DNA of 64,000 bases from Myrica gale (Eukaryota; Streptophyta; Magnoliopsida; Fagales; Myricaceae): the NCBI GenBank assembly GCA_963930655.1, contig OZ005619.1, positions 4,384,501 to 4,448,500 of the forward strand, given 5' to 3'. Position numbers and translations under genes: made by a program. The notes beneath the pieces are model-generated. The model did not search any database. It was not told where the DNA came from and saw only the letters and a list, made by a program, of their open reading frames with translations. Positions 49,501-59,729 of this stretch are shown piece by piece. The number at the start of each line of letters is the position of its first letter. The stretch's first letter is position 1.

Positions 49501-52500
49501 TGAGCTATGGCCCATATACATCAAAATAAAAATAAACAGAGGAATCAATATTTTGCACTGAAAGGATATCCTGCGCTATGGCTGTACAGTGGATTTGCAT
49601 CTTTGGTCATGAAAGCAATATGGCTGTACGAAAACCCTCTGCTAGCTTCTGCTTGCTTCTTTGGGCATGAAAGCATTAATATGGCTGAATGAAAGCTAGT
49701 CTGTGTAAAAAGGCTCTAATGGAAAGTCCAACGGGAAGAGGCTGTTATCTGTTAAGGTCCTGAAGTGGCCCTCTTCTCTATCGTGCTGGAAATGGAACAG
49801 GTGCAACGATGAAGAGCAAGGAAGAAGAAAATGAGGGAGGCGTGTTGGGGAGGACAGCTCATGTAAAAAGCTGAGCCAAAGCCGTGTCAAAACTAAGCCA
49901 TTTCCGGTCTCACCTCATTAAATGAGGTGTCTTCATCTTGGCCGTTGGATATAGGAAGTTTTATTTGAGCCGTGTCTTTGCTTTTCTTTGAACGGGTGTT
50001 CTTCGGACCGAATCTTTTCCCCTGGTAGCATGGTAAAGCTGGTCAGTTGATGTCAAAAGCTTGGAGAAATGTGCAAACTTTGTCATGCTCTATTTAGGAC
50101 TGAGTTTAAGGTTGATGTGCTGTAGTATTAACAAATGTAACTCGTGACATACTTAGCTCAACAGTCAAAGTTTTAATATTCTCTAATGATCTCTATTCAC
50201 TTTTTGGTCACACGGTGTCTTACTTGATAGAACGTCTCTGGTAAACCATTGTTATACTAACATATCAGTTATGGAACACAAATGAGTCCCGATACAAGTG
50301 CTGAAATGTCTTGATTGGTAATTAGAAAGTATTGGCTCATAAAGTGCATATCCTATCCTGCCACAAGTGGTATCTTCAGTGAAAACAGATGATGAACCAC
50401 TAGGACATTTTATGAGATCCTGAGTGCAGTACATGTTCTACATGGGATGGTTTCTCATATACTTTGGTTTGCAGGTAGAAGGGATCAAGGTTAACGTAGA
50501 TGAAGGTGGAACCACACAGACACGTGGTGGAATTTACTGGTTCATCTTACCAGCTGGATGTAATGTATTTTTTTCTCGATATAGTTTCTCTCAATAGTGG
50601 CATATACAGTGCTTATTCTTCAAGAGATAAGCAGAAATGTTCAAGTACATGCTTTCATGTATCATATTTTCTTATACATGATTAAATGTTTTCCTTTCAA
50701 ATTGACGGTACGGTTAAGACACTTTGGACTCTGTATACGTTGTCCTCTCATTTCAGTAAAATGTACAACAGACATTCATGCAATTTTTCTGTTCTAAATT
50801 TTCCCCCTTGTTTCATATCAGATCTCGGTTCATCCTTTTGGGGTATGGTCTTGATACTTGCATCCACAAATCTTCTTACTGCAAGAATAGCTGCGGGATG
50901 TTTTCTTGCTGCCCTTCTAGTTACACTCATTGTAGCTAAAAATGTAAGTACTACTGAGCGGCTCTATATCACTGTTTTCCGTCCAATTTCCCTCTCGTTC
51001 AAAATTTCATACGAATGCGACACTGGACTAATTGAAATGCTGTCCTTCAGCTTCCACTATTATGGAAATTGAATGCTGAAGTTTGTCTCCTACAATGAAG
51101 TTGGAATCAAACTTGGTAATAAAACATGGAGACTTGTTTATTCCCGAGATTCTAAATCATTGTTTTGTACACCACAAAAAACCTGATATTACTGGAAAAA
51201 ACAAAATATGAATTAATATTATTTTTACTGCTCTTTTATTGTAATGAGCGTTGTTTTTATTGCTTTAGTGGATTTTCTGGCACGCAGTATTTATCCTTTG
51301 TTGTGACATTTTAAACATCTTTCCATTTTTCATTTGTTCTTTCATGCAGTGGACACTTCGAGGACTCTGTATTGGTATGTGGTTTTTTCATATTGTCTAC
51401 TCAAGCAACAATATGTCCTTTCGGTTCTAATATTTGTATCTTTCATCCTTAGGTTTCATTGTTTTCCTTGGTATAATTTGGGTTCTTCAAGAAACAACAA
51501 AAGTCCGTATACTTCGATACGTCATTCTGTTCATTGGTAAATGCTTCTGCTATCTTTGCTTCGGTACATTGGTAAATGCAATTCTGCTATCTTTGTTGGT
51601 GAAAGGGATGATTGTTCCTTAACGTAATGTGATGGTATGAAAGAGTAACTATGTACACTGTTTTCTCAAATGCAGGTGTAATGAACAGCTTGTTTTCAGT
51701 TTATGGTATGGCTTTGGAATGAAAAGATCAATTTATTTTGCCCTGTTTATCGAATTATGGATCTCCTTTAGTCCTTTTGTAATTATGCAGATATATACGA
51801 CGATCTAATATCACGAAGAGTTCACTCAAGTGATGCTGAAAAATTCGCGGAAGTGTGTCCCTGCCCTTGTAATGGTGTTGGATGGGGCATTATTTGGTGA
51901 GCAATTCAGCACTGTCATTTAGAAGAGTAGAAGTGGTCAATTTTTGCCTGATGATTTTGTATTCTCTGTGATGAACTGATGACACTGGGTCTCTTATGAC
52001 CTTTTTTTTTTATTCTCCACTAACTGTAATGAACTCCTTGCAGGGGGCTAATATCTCTTTTGTTTCTTTGTGGAGCCATGTACCTTGGCTTTGTGATTTT
52101 GTCTTCAGGTACATTTTGCTTAGATAATTCTTTGATTCTGGAATTTCTATTGGCATGTTGTAAAAAAAAAAAATCAAATAGGCAAGATTAACGTTTGTGA
52201 TCTACACGGGAACATATTCAACTTCAACAGAAATTATCTCTCGGGACCGTGTATCAACCTGCACCAATCTGTGTCCCCAAATCAAGCAAATTTGCACCGA
52301 TTGCCTTTTTACAATGTGGGTGGACCAGTCAGCACATTTAGACCACTTAGAGAGCCACTCTTGGACCTGAGAAGCTCTCCCACATGCACAATTTCCGTTG
52401 AAGTCTGATTGTGGAATTTTCGCTGATCAGATAGAATTGGTTGAACTTGAAATGGGGGGGATCTCTGGAGGTATCAGGCTAGATAGGCCATTGGATGAGG

Positions 52501-52839
52501 CACAGATTATGTTGAACTGTCCCAATCCTTCCCACTCGCTGAAGTGTGTCCCTTATATTTCAGAAAGATTAAAAACACTAAACGAAATGCAAGTAACGTA
52601 GTGAAGCATTCGTTTGTCATTCTTGGGTAAATGAAGTGGCATTAGAGCATACATGAATTTGACATCAGCATTCTTATAAAAATCTCTATTTCATGTCCAA
52701 TCTCCTTCTGACCTGGTCCAACGAGGTTATTTATGGATTACGGATTCTTAATTACTTGTTACTGCTGTTAGTTATGTGATACTAATACTGTATACATGCT
52801 TCATAAATCACTTCATTTTTCCGCCTCTGTACAGGATAA
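46568..52839 (+). CDS. M50B-type metallopeptidase-like membrane protein (236 aa, ten exons)
   Basis: Exons: 46568-46660, 47806-47901, 50475-50559, 50822-50943, 51350-51374, 51453-51536, 51676-51705, 51791-51896, 52044-52108 and 52835-52839 (stop TAA). Total 711 bp; every intron is GT-AG and phase is kept throughout. The protein starts MRPNWELNNCCNHEQLVFLI. It has a hydrophobic N-terminal helix, then the zinc motif HEASH in TVFIHEASHAIACKLTCG, GGTTQTRGGIYWFILPAG, several hydrophobic segments (GSSFWGMVLILASTNLLTAR; GLCIGFIVFLGIIWVLQETT), a DAEKFAEVCPCPCNGVGWG stretch and a final helix. This matches the plant 'peptidase M50B-like' family. Substrate unknown; likely an integral membrane protein. 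Exon 10 supplies only the last codon and stop, so read-through of exon 9 would give a different tail. Confidence 0.93.
46796..47138. mobile_element. Inverted-repeat element in intron 1 of the M50B-like gene
   Basis: The ends gataattacactttg and aaagtgtaattatc are inverse of each other. Inner arms also pair (ttgcaatgtgcacccgtacc against gggtgcacattgcaa). No clear target duplication. Confidence 0.6.
48912..50021. mobile_element. Non-autonomous Mutator-like element in intron 2 of the M50B-like gene
   Basis: 1110 bp with inverted arms of about 250 bp starting GGGAAAAGATTCGGTCC. Perfect 9-bp duplication CTGGTAGCA (48903-48911, 50022-50030). Arms include cctcatttaatgaggtgaga and its inverse. Interior has no recognised gene. 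Confidence 0.92.
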
Positions 52840-53176
52840 AAGGTTTCCACCGATCTTTCTCGTTTGGGGTACTTGTTTTGGAAGATAATCTCATGATTTT
52901 ACTGGGGAAGGGAAATCTTCTGATCAAATCGGCTTCATTATTTTCATTCCGAAGATGGAGTTCACAATCCGATTTATGTTATCCTGGAAAAGGTCATGCT
53001 TTACAATTTTGTTCCTTAGAATCGAGCCTGAAACCATGTGTACCGTGTCGATTTGTATTTGTATTCCGTGCTCTGATGTTTTGCCATTTAAGATACTTCC
53101 TGTATATCTGATACTCTGTCCCCATCAGTTATGGACGCGAGCGTTTGCAATTGAGGATTTCTCTTTTAGAGTAACT

Positions 53177-53882
53177 TTAAATTAGAATTGCTGAAACAAG
53201 ATTCAAATTTGACGCCACGATTTGCGCATCAGAGCGCTCCTCTGCATACACAAAAAGCCTATCCAACAGAAACAGGGCATTCCAGTTGTGATATAATCCT
53301 GCAGAAACTCCCCCACATTGGCTAACAGATCCGCTTGCCTCATGGGTAATAAAAAGTGCCAAGATTGCACTGATTAGTAGTCCAAGCATTGCGGAGAACT
53401 CCGTACAGATGGATCTGGGCACGCGTACACCTTTCAGCGATCTTAAAGCTATAGGCCATCGCTCTGAAACAACAAACACATAAAGCTAGCCAAGATTATT
53501 ATCGTGCAAGACTTGCGCCCATCCGAACAAGTTTCTTTCTGACCAGAAGCATTCTTATAGTTATTGAATGAATGCACATGCGTAAATGAACTTTCAATCG
53601 TACCTAACCAAGTAACTCAGCCCCTGGCACTTCTGCCACAAGCAAACTGATAAGTGACAAGTGAGCATGAACTTCCAAGGCCACCACAGTTACCACCACA
53701 TTATAGTAGGGTGTTTGAAGCTCTGCGTTTTGGGGAATTTTAGAAATAATCGCATTCTGCTGCAAATAGGACAAGAAAGGGCTTCTTGCCAAAGCAACAC
53801 GGGAAAGTACAAGCATACAGGGTGGTTTCATTGCGGTCAAAATAAAAAGGAAGGCAAAGTACACTTCCATATTCGAGAACAA
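53177..53882 (-). CDS. Two-exon gene-like unit, unrecognised (about 186 aa)
   Basis: Exon 1 is 53609-53882 (from MFSNMEVYFAFLFILTAMK; the ATG of MEVY at 53870 is an alternative start). Exon 2 is 53177-53463, ending VASNLNLVSAILI and a stop. The 145-bp intron is GT-AG (CTTG|GTTAGG, TTTCAG|AGCGATGG) and the phase fits, joining GAELL with ERWPIALRS. One or two membrane-like helices are visible (VYFAFLFILT; AMLGLLISAILALFI). It converges on the M50B-like gene and lies 190 bp downstream of eS7 on the same strand, leaving little room for more 5' exons. It could instead be the 3' part of a longer gene or a chance frame. Confidence 0.4.
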
Positions 53883-54072
53883 TAAAATGAAGAAAATATC
53901 CTATACTGCTCAAAACCGTACCACAGAAGATAAATCATATCATAATAATGGGGGAAAACATGATCCATCATGAAGATTTCCTGCTCCTAAATCAACTCAT
54001 CAACAAAAATTTGGAAACTTCACTCAAACTAGGTCTTGGATAACGATTAGAAGCTCCGCAAGAAGGAAGTTT

Positions 54073-55290
54073 TTAGGCCTCTGTTACAGGGTATTCAAAC
54101 ACAACATCTTTGCCAGAAAGCTTCCGGTAGACTGCAGAAAATGCCTCAAGCTTGTATTCGGTGTTGTTTCGTTCCTTGGGGTCCAAGAAAACCTATCCAC
54201 AAAAAGCATAAAATAATTTGAATACATATCGCCGGTACATTTACCGAGCTGATTGTAAGCGCTACTTTAAATTCTAATCCAAAACATCAAGGCTTGTGTT
54301 CATGCTATCACTTCTTTGAAATTAGTGGAAACAACTCCCAACAAGAAACTCGACATGAAAGCTATATGGCCATAATAAATTACCTTCATTCTCTTGGATC
54401 CATCAACTCTATATCTGACACGCTTCCCAACAATCTCAGCAGGCAACACAATGTCCTCCAGCATTGCCTCATGAACAGCAGTGAGCGTGCGACTGCGGGG
54501 CCGTTGAGCAGCAGAACCTTTCCTTGGTGGCCTCACTATTCTCCGGGTGGCAATCACGATCACATCCTACAAGGTTGGGAAGGCCTTAAGTTAAGGGACA
54601 TCAACATCCTAAAAGGTCAGACAGGCAACTGTAATTACTTACAAAGCGACTAGAGAAAATGAAGGAAAAAGTTATCAAACTCTCCAAGACATAAAGCATC
54701 ATTAGTGAAAGTTTCTTAACCCATGAAAAAAAAAGAGTTCTTTCCCCGATAGAATTTGTTCTGGACCAAGAGTTCATTGAAATTGCAAGAAAAACAAAAC
54801 ATACAAATCATTTGATTACCTTCCCGCTGAACTTCTTCTCAAGCTCTCTCACAAGCTTAACATGAATCTTGCGGAAGGATTTCCTTAATCTGTAGGGAAC
54901 GTGTATGACGAGAGCTTTCTGGTTCCCCCCAACATCAACCTGCCTGGAATAGTAAGGAAAGGATACCAGTCATTAAAAAGAAGAAACCCAATAACCGAAT
55001 CGTCTCAATTATTTGTAATTGCCAATGGCATTCTTACACTGCAGAATTTATGTAAAGATCCTTCAGGTCACTTTTCAGCTCCTGGTTGGTATTTTCCAAA
55101 TCAAAAAATGCCTGCAGGTATGACAAAGACGTTCATAATCACATGTCACAACAATTGGAAGGGATATTCAAGTGGAATAATCTCAAGAATATCTTAAAAT
55201 GGTCTCAAAAATTACCTGTGCAACTGTCTCTTCGAACTCGGAGGGTTCAGCATCCTTGTCTTTGTGGATCTTCTTCCTCGAAGTAAACAT
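54073..55290 (-). CDS. RPS7: 40S ribosomal protein S7 (eS7), 191 aa, five coding exons
   Basis: A component of the small cytosolic ribosomal subunit. Coding exons (5' to 3'): 55216-55290 ([20 protein letters not shown]), 55038-55111, 54820-54943 ([20 protein letters not shown]), 54384-54566 ([20 protein letters not shown]) and 54073-54192 (ends [10 protein letters not shown], stop TAA). Total 576 bp, 191 residues, the usual plant length; all introns GT-AG with phase kept. A 5'UTR intron (55300-56338) separates the start exon from a noncoding leader exon beginning about 56400. No damage seen. Confidence 0.97.
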
Positions 55291-55299
55291 GCTGACAAA

Positions 55300-56338
55300 C
55301 TGGCTTAAAAATGGGTGCACAAGAGTTACACACAAGGGAGATTAATGAGTAAAACTCTGGAAATATTAACCTCAAAAAATCTTTTAACGCATAGACAAGA
55401 AAAAGTACTTGGTAGTAACTATTTCTGGGATAAATCTCAGATACATTCGGGACACACCATCTCTTTCAGGTTTAAAAGGAAAAGTAGGATTGGAGTATAG
55501 TTCCACGATGCCTTATCGGAAACAGATGACTAAAAAAGACCATTTGCCAAAGACCAGAAAGCAATCTAAAACAAAAAGCGCCCTCATTAAAACATTCCTA
55601 ACACCAAGCATCAAGTTGACAGTATAATGTGAAGCAGTTTTAGAACTAAGGTTTGTAGCCACGACTTGATTCACAATTATAGTCCAGAAAACTTAAACGC
55701 TCAACAGCAACCTCACGCCAAGCGAATTCAATCCAGAAGCCAGTTAGGAATTGGACAATTATCAACCACAGGAGACCATACATTTGTATCAATCATTACA
55801 ACCCGACAACTACATTAAGATTTCAATTGTTAATACTCATGACTTGAGTAGCATCCGCTCCCGTTTCTGTCGTCTGGTTGCGGCGAAAACAGATCAAAAA
55901 GCTGGAATCTTTATATGTTTTATCTTACCGTCTGATATTATCAGAATGCTTATGTCGGATAGACAATACAAATTCAAATCAAATTTATCATTGTCTTACG
56001 CTATGTGGAAACAAAGCATCGATTTCTTTCACATGACGATCATATACATCGAGAAAAATTGTAAAGTTCATCTCTCAGTAACAATTCCTTCTTGCATTTT
56101 CTCAGAAAGCAAAGCAGAACGACATATCAGGGCCAATACTAAGTTTTTTTTTCTTCCGGAAAGCAATTGCGGAGAGAATAGAAGCCCAGTCTTGAAAGAA
56201 TAACATTGGCGAGTGGCGACCAAACAGAAAAACCAAAAACAACAAAAGATAACAAGCGAGTAAGATGAGAAAAGGAACAAAGAAAACTTCTTGGAATTTC
56301 CTGAGAGTGCTTGATAGAGAAACGGGTTTGAGGCGCAC
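55300..56338 (-). other. 5'UTR intron of eS7
   Basis: Minus-strand donor CCTTCAG|GTGCGCC (exon end 56339) and acceptor TTAAGCCAG|TTTGTCAGC-ATG (exon start 55299). Length 1039 bp. Leader introns are frequent in plant ribosomal protein genes. Confidence 0.75.
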
Positions 56339-56424
56339 CTGAAGGACAAGCGAGGATCCAGGAGATGTGATGTTGAGAGTAGACTGAAGAGCCTTAAAAC
56401 AGCTTTGGTTTTGGCGGATCAGAT

Positions 56425-56432
56425 AAACCCTA
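56425..56432 (+). promoter_or_regulatory. telo-box upstream of eS7
   Basis: AAACCCTA lies about 85 bp upstream of the leader-exon donor. This motif is typical of plant ribosomal protein promoters and works in either orientation. Confidence 0.55.
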
Positions 56433-56632
56433 GGTCTGCCTACAAACTTATTCGAAGGATGGAATGAAGGGCTAGGATGTTTTAGTTGTACACTTGGACG
56501 GCAGAGATTACGCTAGTAGATTATACGCAAGTGGAACCTGAGTCGTCTGTGTTAATGAATCGGGCGGTCGTTAATCGAGCCAATCTAAGTAGACTTAAAA
56601 AAAAAAAAAGGAAATTCTAAGAACATAACTTA

Positions 56633-56742
56633 AGGTTTTGTTTGAGGGTGAAAATTTTGGGAGTTTAGGAAATATTATAAAGTAAAGATAAGTTATGGGA
56701 GTCGGTGAAAAAGTGAAAAAATAGAAGATTTTTAATAAGTAT
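56633..56742. repeat. Truncated dispersed repeat at the viral junction
   Basis: Matches the family core (tttgagggtgaaaattttgg, gaagatttttaataag) but stops at 56742. The viral RT duplicate begins at 56743, so the junction lies within the repeat. Confidence 0.65.
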
Positions 56743-57375
56743 TCCAAAAGGAGTGTTAAATGCAGTTTTGTACTTGTCAGACTCATGAACCTGGATTTGC
56801 CAAAATCCACTTTTCATGTCGAATTTACTAAAAACTGTGGCTCCTGAAAGGCGTCCTATGAGATCTTTCTTATCTGGGATAGGATACCTAATCCATTGGA
56901 GGACTTTGTTCAGGGGCTTGTAGTTGATGACTAACCTAGGAGTTCCTCTTTCTATTTCAGCATTTTTCTTGACATAGAAAGCAGAACAGGACCAAGGGGA
57001 TTTACTATGTCGTATAATGCTTTTACTTAAGAGATCTTGGATTTCTGTTTTGCAGAATTCCATCATCTCTTGATTCATTTGAATGGGTCGAGCTTTTGTG
57101 GGAATATTTTTCTCACTAAACTCAGGAATGTAAGGGAGTTTAACTATGTGTTGCTTTCGATGCCAGAAAGCATTTGGAAGGTCAGAACAGACTTGTTGTT
57201 CTAATCTAGATTGAAAAGACTTAATTTGTTGCTGAATGTTTTGACTTGTGAGTTGTTCCTCAACTCGTTTGAACTTAATTTCTTCTTTAAGAAAATCAAG
57301 ATGCTGCGTCTTACTAACAATGAAATTGAGAGTTTTACTTATGGAGGCTTCCTGTAACATGGTAAGTTCCCTAGG
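56743..57375 (-). pseudogene. Duplicated RT segment of the endogenous caulimovirid
   Basis: A 633-bp direct duplicate of 60661-61293 at a constant offset of 3918 bp with no indels; every part compared reads the same. It encodes the pre-RT and early RT region (MLQEASISKTLNFIVSKTQH; PRLVINYKPLNKVLQWIRYP) and ends abruptly at both sides, so it is a fragment without the YIDD box. Confidence 0.93.
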
Positions 57376-57502
57376 TCTATTCCTCTCGTTTGTGTTTGAG
57401 TTTTTGGCCATTTGGTCCCTCTATTTCAAGCTTCTTAGTAAATCTCCGGTAATCCCGTCTAAGATAAGCCAAAAACTCAAACACAAACGAGAGGAATAGA
57501 CC
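57374..57502. repeat. 35-bp perfect inverted repeat in the viral leader
   Basis: 57374-57408 (ggtctattcctctcgtttgt onward) is the exact inverse of 57468-57502. The 59-bp spacer reads, on the minus strand, within an open frame that begins at ATG 57622. The left arm abuts the duplicated RT fragment. Confidence 0.9.
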
Positions 57503-57528
57503 ATCCTTGATACCACTACCGGGGCCTG

Positions 57529-57540
57529 CCTCTGATACCA
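57529..57540 (-). other. Primer-binding site, tRNA-Met type
   Basis: Minus-strand TGGTATCAGAGG matches the initiator-Met tRNA primer site at 11 of 12 positions. It lies in the leader following ORF2, where a caulimovirid or LTR element would prime first-strand synthesis. Confidence 0.7.
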
Positions 57541-58283
57541 AGAGAGAAAGACGACTGACCAGGGTGCTTACTTTGAAAGGGCGGAAGCGGTGATTAGAGA
57601 GAGAGTGGTGGAGACGAGCCATAGAGACATAAAGGAAATGCGGAAGCAGAAAAGAAAAGGAAGAACAGCAGATATAAATAAATGAAAATTAACTTAGGAG
57701 AAAATAACTAAACCAGCCATGAAGGCGGTAATGCATGAGTGCAGAAACTTAGAACCGACCAATCTGGCGGTATGTATGAATGTATGAAACTGAAACTTAA
57801 AACCGTCCAATCTGGCGGTATGCATGTTTGCAGATATTAAAGAAAGAAGAACAACGATATACTTGGTAACTGATTTACTTGATAATCAAGGAAAGAAACA
57901 AGTTACTTCGTTACATGACTTACACAGAACTATCAAGAAAGAAGACATAGTTCTAACTCTGGATAGACTCGTAAGGGAGGCTAGAAAGACTTGAGAGAGA
58001 GAGAGAGCAGAATCGAAAGCGAAGTTCGAGTTCTGGTTACAAATGACTTGAGCTACGATATCTAAAGACAGATGAGAGCCACTGTGTATTCACGCGGATC
58101 CTGTGTAGTCACGCGTGTTGTTACTGTGGATGAACAGTGACCTGTCGGCTGCTTTTACAGCTGGTGAATAGTAAAAAAAGTCAATTTTACTATTCATAGG
58201 TTGACTTTCGGTTGAACTTTTCGGTTGACTTGCTGACTTTCGGTTGACTTTGTCCTTACATGTCTTCAGATTTTACATGAGCT
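57541..58283 (-). other. Viral intergenic/leader region
   Basis: About 740 bp between the ORF2 stop and the primer site, with repeated GTCAACCGAAAGT-like motifs (58195-58250) and a twice-repeated ACCGCCAGATTGG motif (57765-57780, 57805-57820). A short minus-strand ORF starts at ATG 57622 (MARLHHSLSNHRFRPFKVST) and crosses the primer site. No LTR pair was found. Confidence 0.5.
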
Positions 58284-59729
58284 TCATATAAAATCTGCAA
58301 GGTCGACTGAGTAAGGGTCTTGACTATCCTGGAACAGGGGATCCAAGTAATTGGGCTTGGATTGACTTGCAGTGGATGAGTGAGATGAGGCTGGAGAATG
58401 CCCATCTAAACCTGGTTCACTGATTTTGCTGACTTCGTGCTGGAACTGGAGGCATAACTCTTGGAGTTCAGATTTACTTTGAGCCTGGGTCATGGCCGAG
58501 GCAAGAGCAGTCTGGAGACTGACCTTTTCAACTAGGAATTGAGAAACTTCTTGAGGAGCAGGAAATTCCTTGTTGACTTGATCCACAATGCGATGGATGT
58601 TGAACTTATCCCACCATTTGACATGGAAACGTCGGACAAGTATATTGGAGTTGACTTGATAATCCCATTTCAGAATCCAAGGGACTTTGTATTTACTTAC
58701 AAATCTGCAGAGGATGGGGAAATGGCTTTCCTGAGCAGTGCCTTGGCCATGATTATGAAATCTGGCAATGGCTTTTGAAAGATCGATGGGAATGATATCT
58801 GTAACTGGTCCATACAGGTTCCACCATTGGAGAAACCAGATGGGGAGTTGACTTTTGAACTTGTTATCAAAGTTCAAGAACCAAGAATGAGAGAAGGTCT
58901 CATTTTGGTAGAGTAGTACTTTTGACCATGCTTCAATATAATCGTAATAATTGAAGCCAATGGGCTGACCTGGTAATTCTTTTAGAATGGAGGGATGCGA
59001 ACCCCATTCAGTACAAGAAATAAAATTGACTATGAATAACTTGTGGAAAATAACCTTTGTCTGAGTAGGATCAAATCTATCAATAATAGGTTCAATCCGG
59101 ACTGACTCAGTATGAAGGAGGATTACTTTGTAGAAACCGATTGACTTGTTGGGATGTTCCGGGACAAAATGCCACTTAGGAGGCAAATAGGCTCGGAGCA
59201 ATTTACTATGTTGCGCATGAAGGAGAGCAACTTGATCCTTTTGACTTGGTGCAACCTGAGTACCGATCAGATAACGATGACCATACTCAATGTGGAATAC
59301 ATGTTGCGTCACTTGTTTGACCATAAATTCCGATGTATTTTTCGGAATGTAAGGAACTTTACCTTGAGGCTTACTTTGTAGTCTTTTGTCCGGTGACTGG
59401 GCCGGTTCTTGTAGTCTTAACGGAGACTGGGCCGGAGACATAGTCTCAATAATAGCATATGGGTCTAGAGGCGGACTTGCTGGCAAAGAGGCCAGGGCCG
59501 AGTAAGTGGGTTTACCATAGTGACTTGTGAGGGTGAGGGCCGATGAAGGTCGAATAGAAGGGGGTCGAACACTAGGACCTGGTTGACTTGGTTGACCTAA
59601 AACTTGAAAACGATTACTTGAAGTTTGACCTGTAGAACCAAATGGTACTAACAAATGGTCCGGGAGTAGTTTGGGGAAATCTGACTTGGTTGACTTAGCA
59701 GGTTCTTTGCCTTGAGGTTTAGGAGCCAT
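58284..59729 (-). CDS. Endogenous caulimovirid ORF2, 481 aa, function unknown
   Basis: The frame starts at ATG 59729 (MAPKPQGKEPAKSTKSDFPK). This ATG overlaps the polyprotein stop by 11 bp in another frame, which suggests coupled or leaky translation. It is uninterrupted. The N-terminal third is Pro/Ser-rich; the middle is aromatic and basic (FLQWWNLYGPVTDIIPID; VPWILKWDYQVNSNILVRRF; HVKWWDKFNIHRIVDQ); the C-terminus has a predicted helix and a Ser-rich tail ending DPYSVDLADFI. No catalytic motif was recognised. Florendoviruses are described as having a second ORF of unknown role after the polyprotein; that assignment is inference. A longer frame from 59810 exists, but the 59729 start is better placed. 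Confidence 0.75.
   Translation of the reverse strand: MAPKPQGKEPAKSTKSDFPKLLPDHLLVPFGSTGQTSSNRFQVLGQPSQPGPSVRPPSIRPSSALTLTSHYGKPTYSALASLPASPPLDPYAIIETMSPAQSPLRLQEPAQSPDKRLQSKPQGKVPYIPKNTSEFMVKQVTQHVFHIEYGHRYLIGTQVAPSQKDQVALLHAQHSKLLRAYLPPKWHFVPEHPNKSIGFYKVILLHTESVRIEPIIDRFDPTQTKVIFHKLFIVNFISCTEWGSHPSILKELPGQPIGFNYYDYIEAWSKVLLYQNETFSHSWFLNFDNKFKSQLPIWFLQWWNLYGPVTDIIPIDLSKAIARFHNHGQGTAQESHFPILCRFVSKYKVPWILKWDYQVNSNILVRRFHVKWWDKFNIHRIVDQVNKEFPAPQEVSQFLVEKVSLQTALASAMTQAQSKSELQELCLQFQHEVSKISEPGLDGHSPASSHSSTASQSKPNYLDPLFQDSQDPYSVDLADFI

Noticed and set aside
57377..57622. 81-aa ORF crossing the primer site as a real protein
   Set aside because: Its end is made of the inverted arm of its own middle (foldback artefact); could contain the first codons of an original viral ORF but is not intact.
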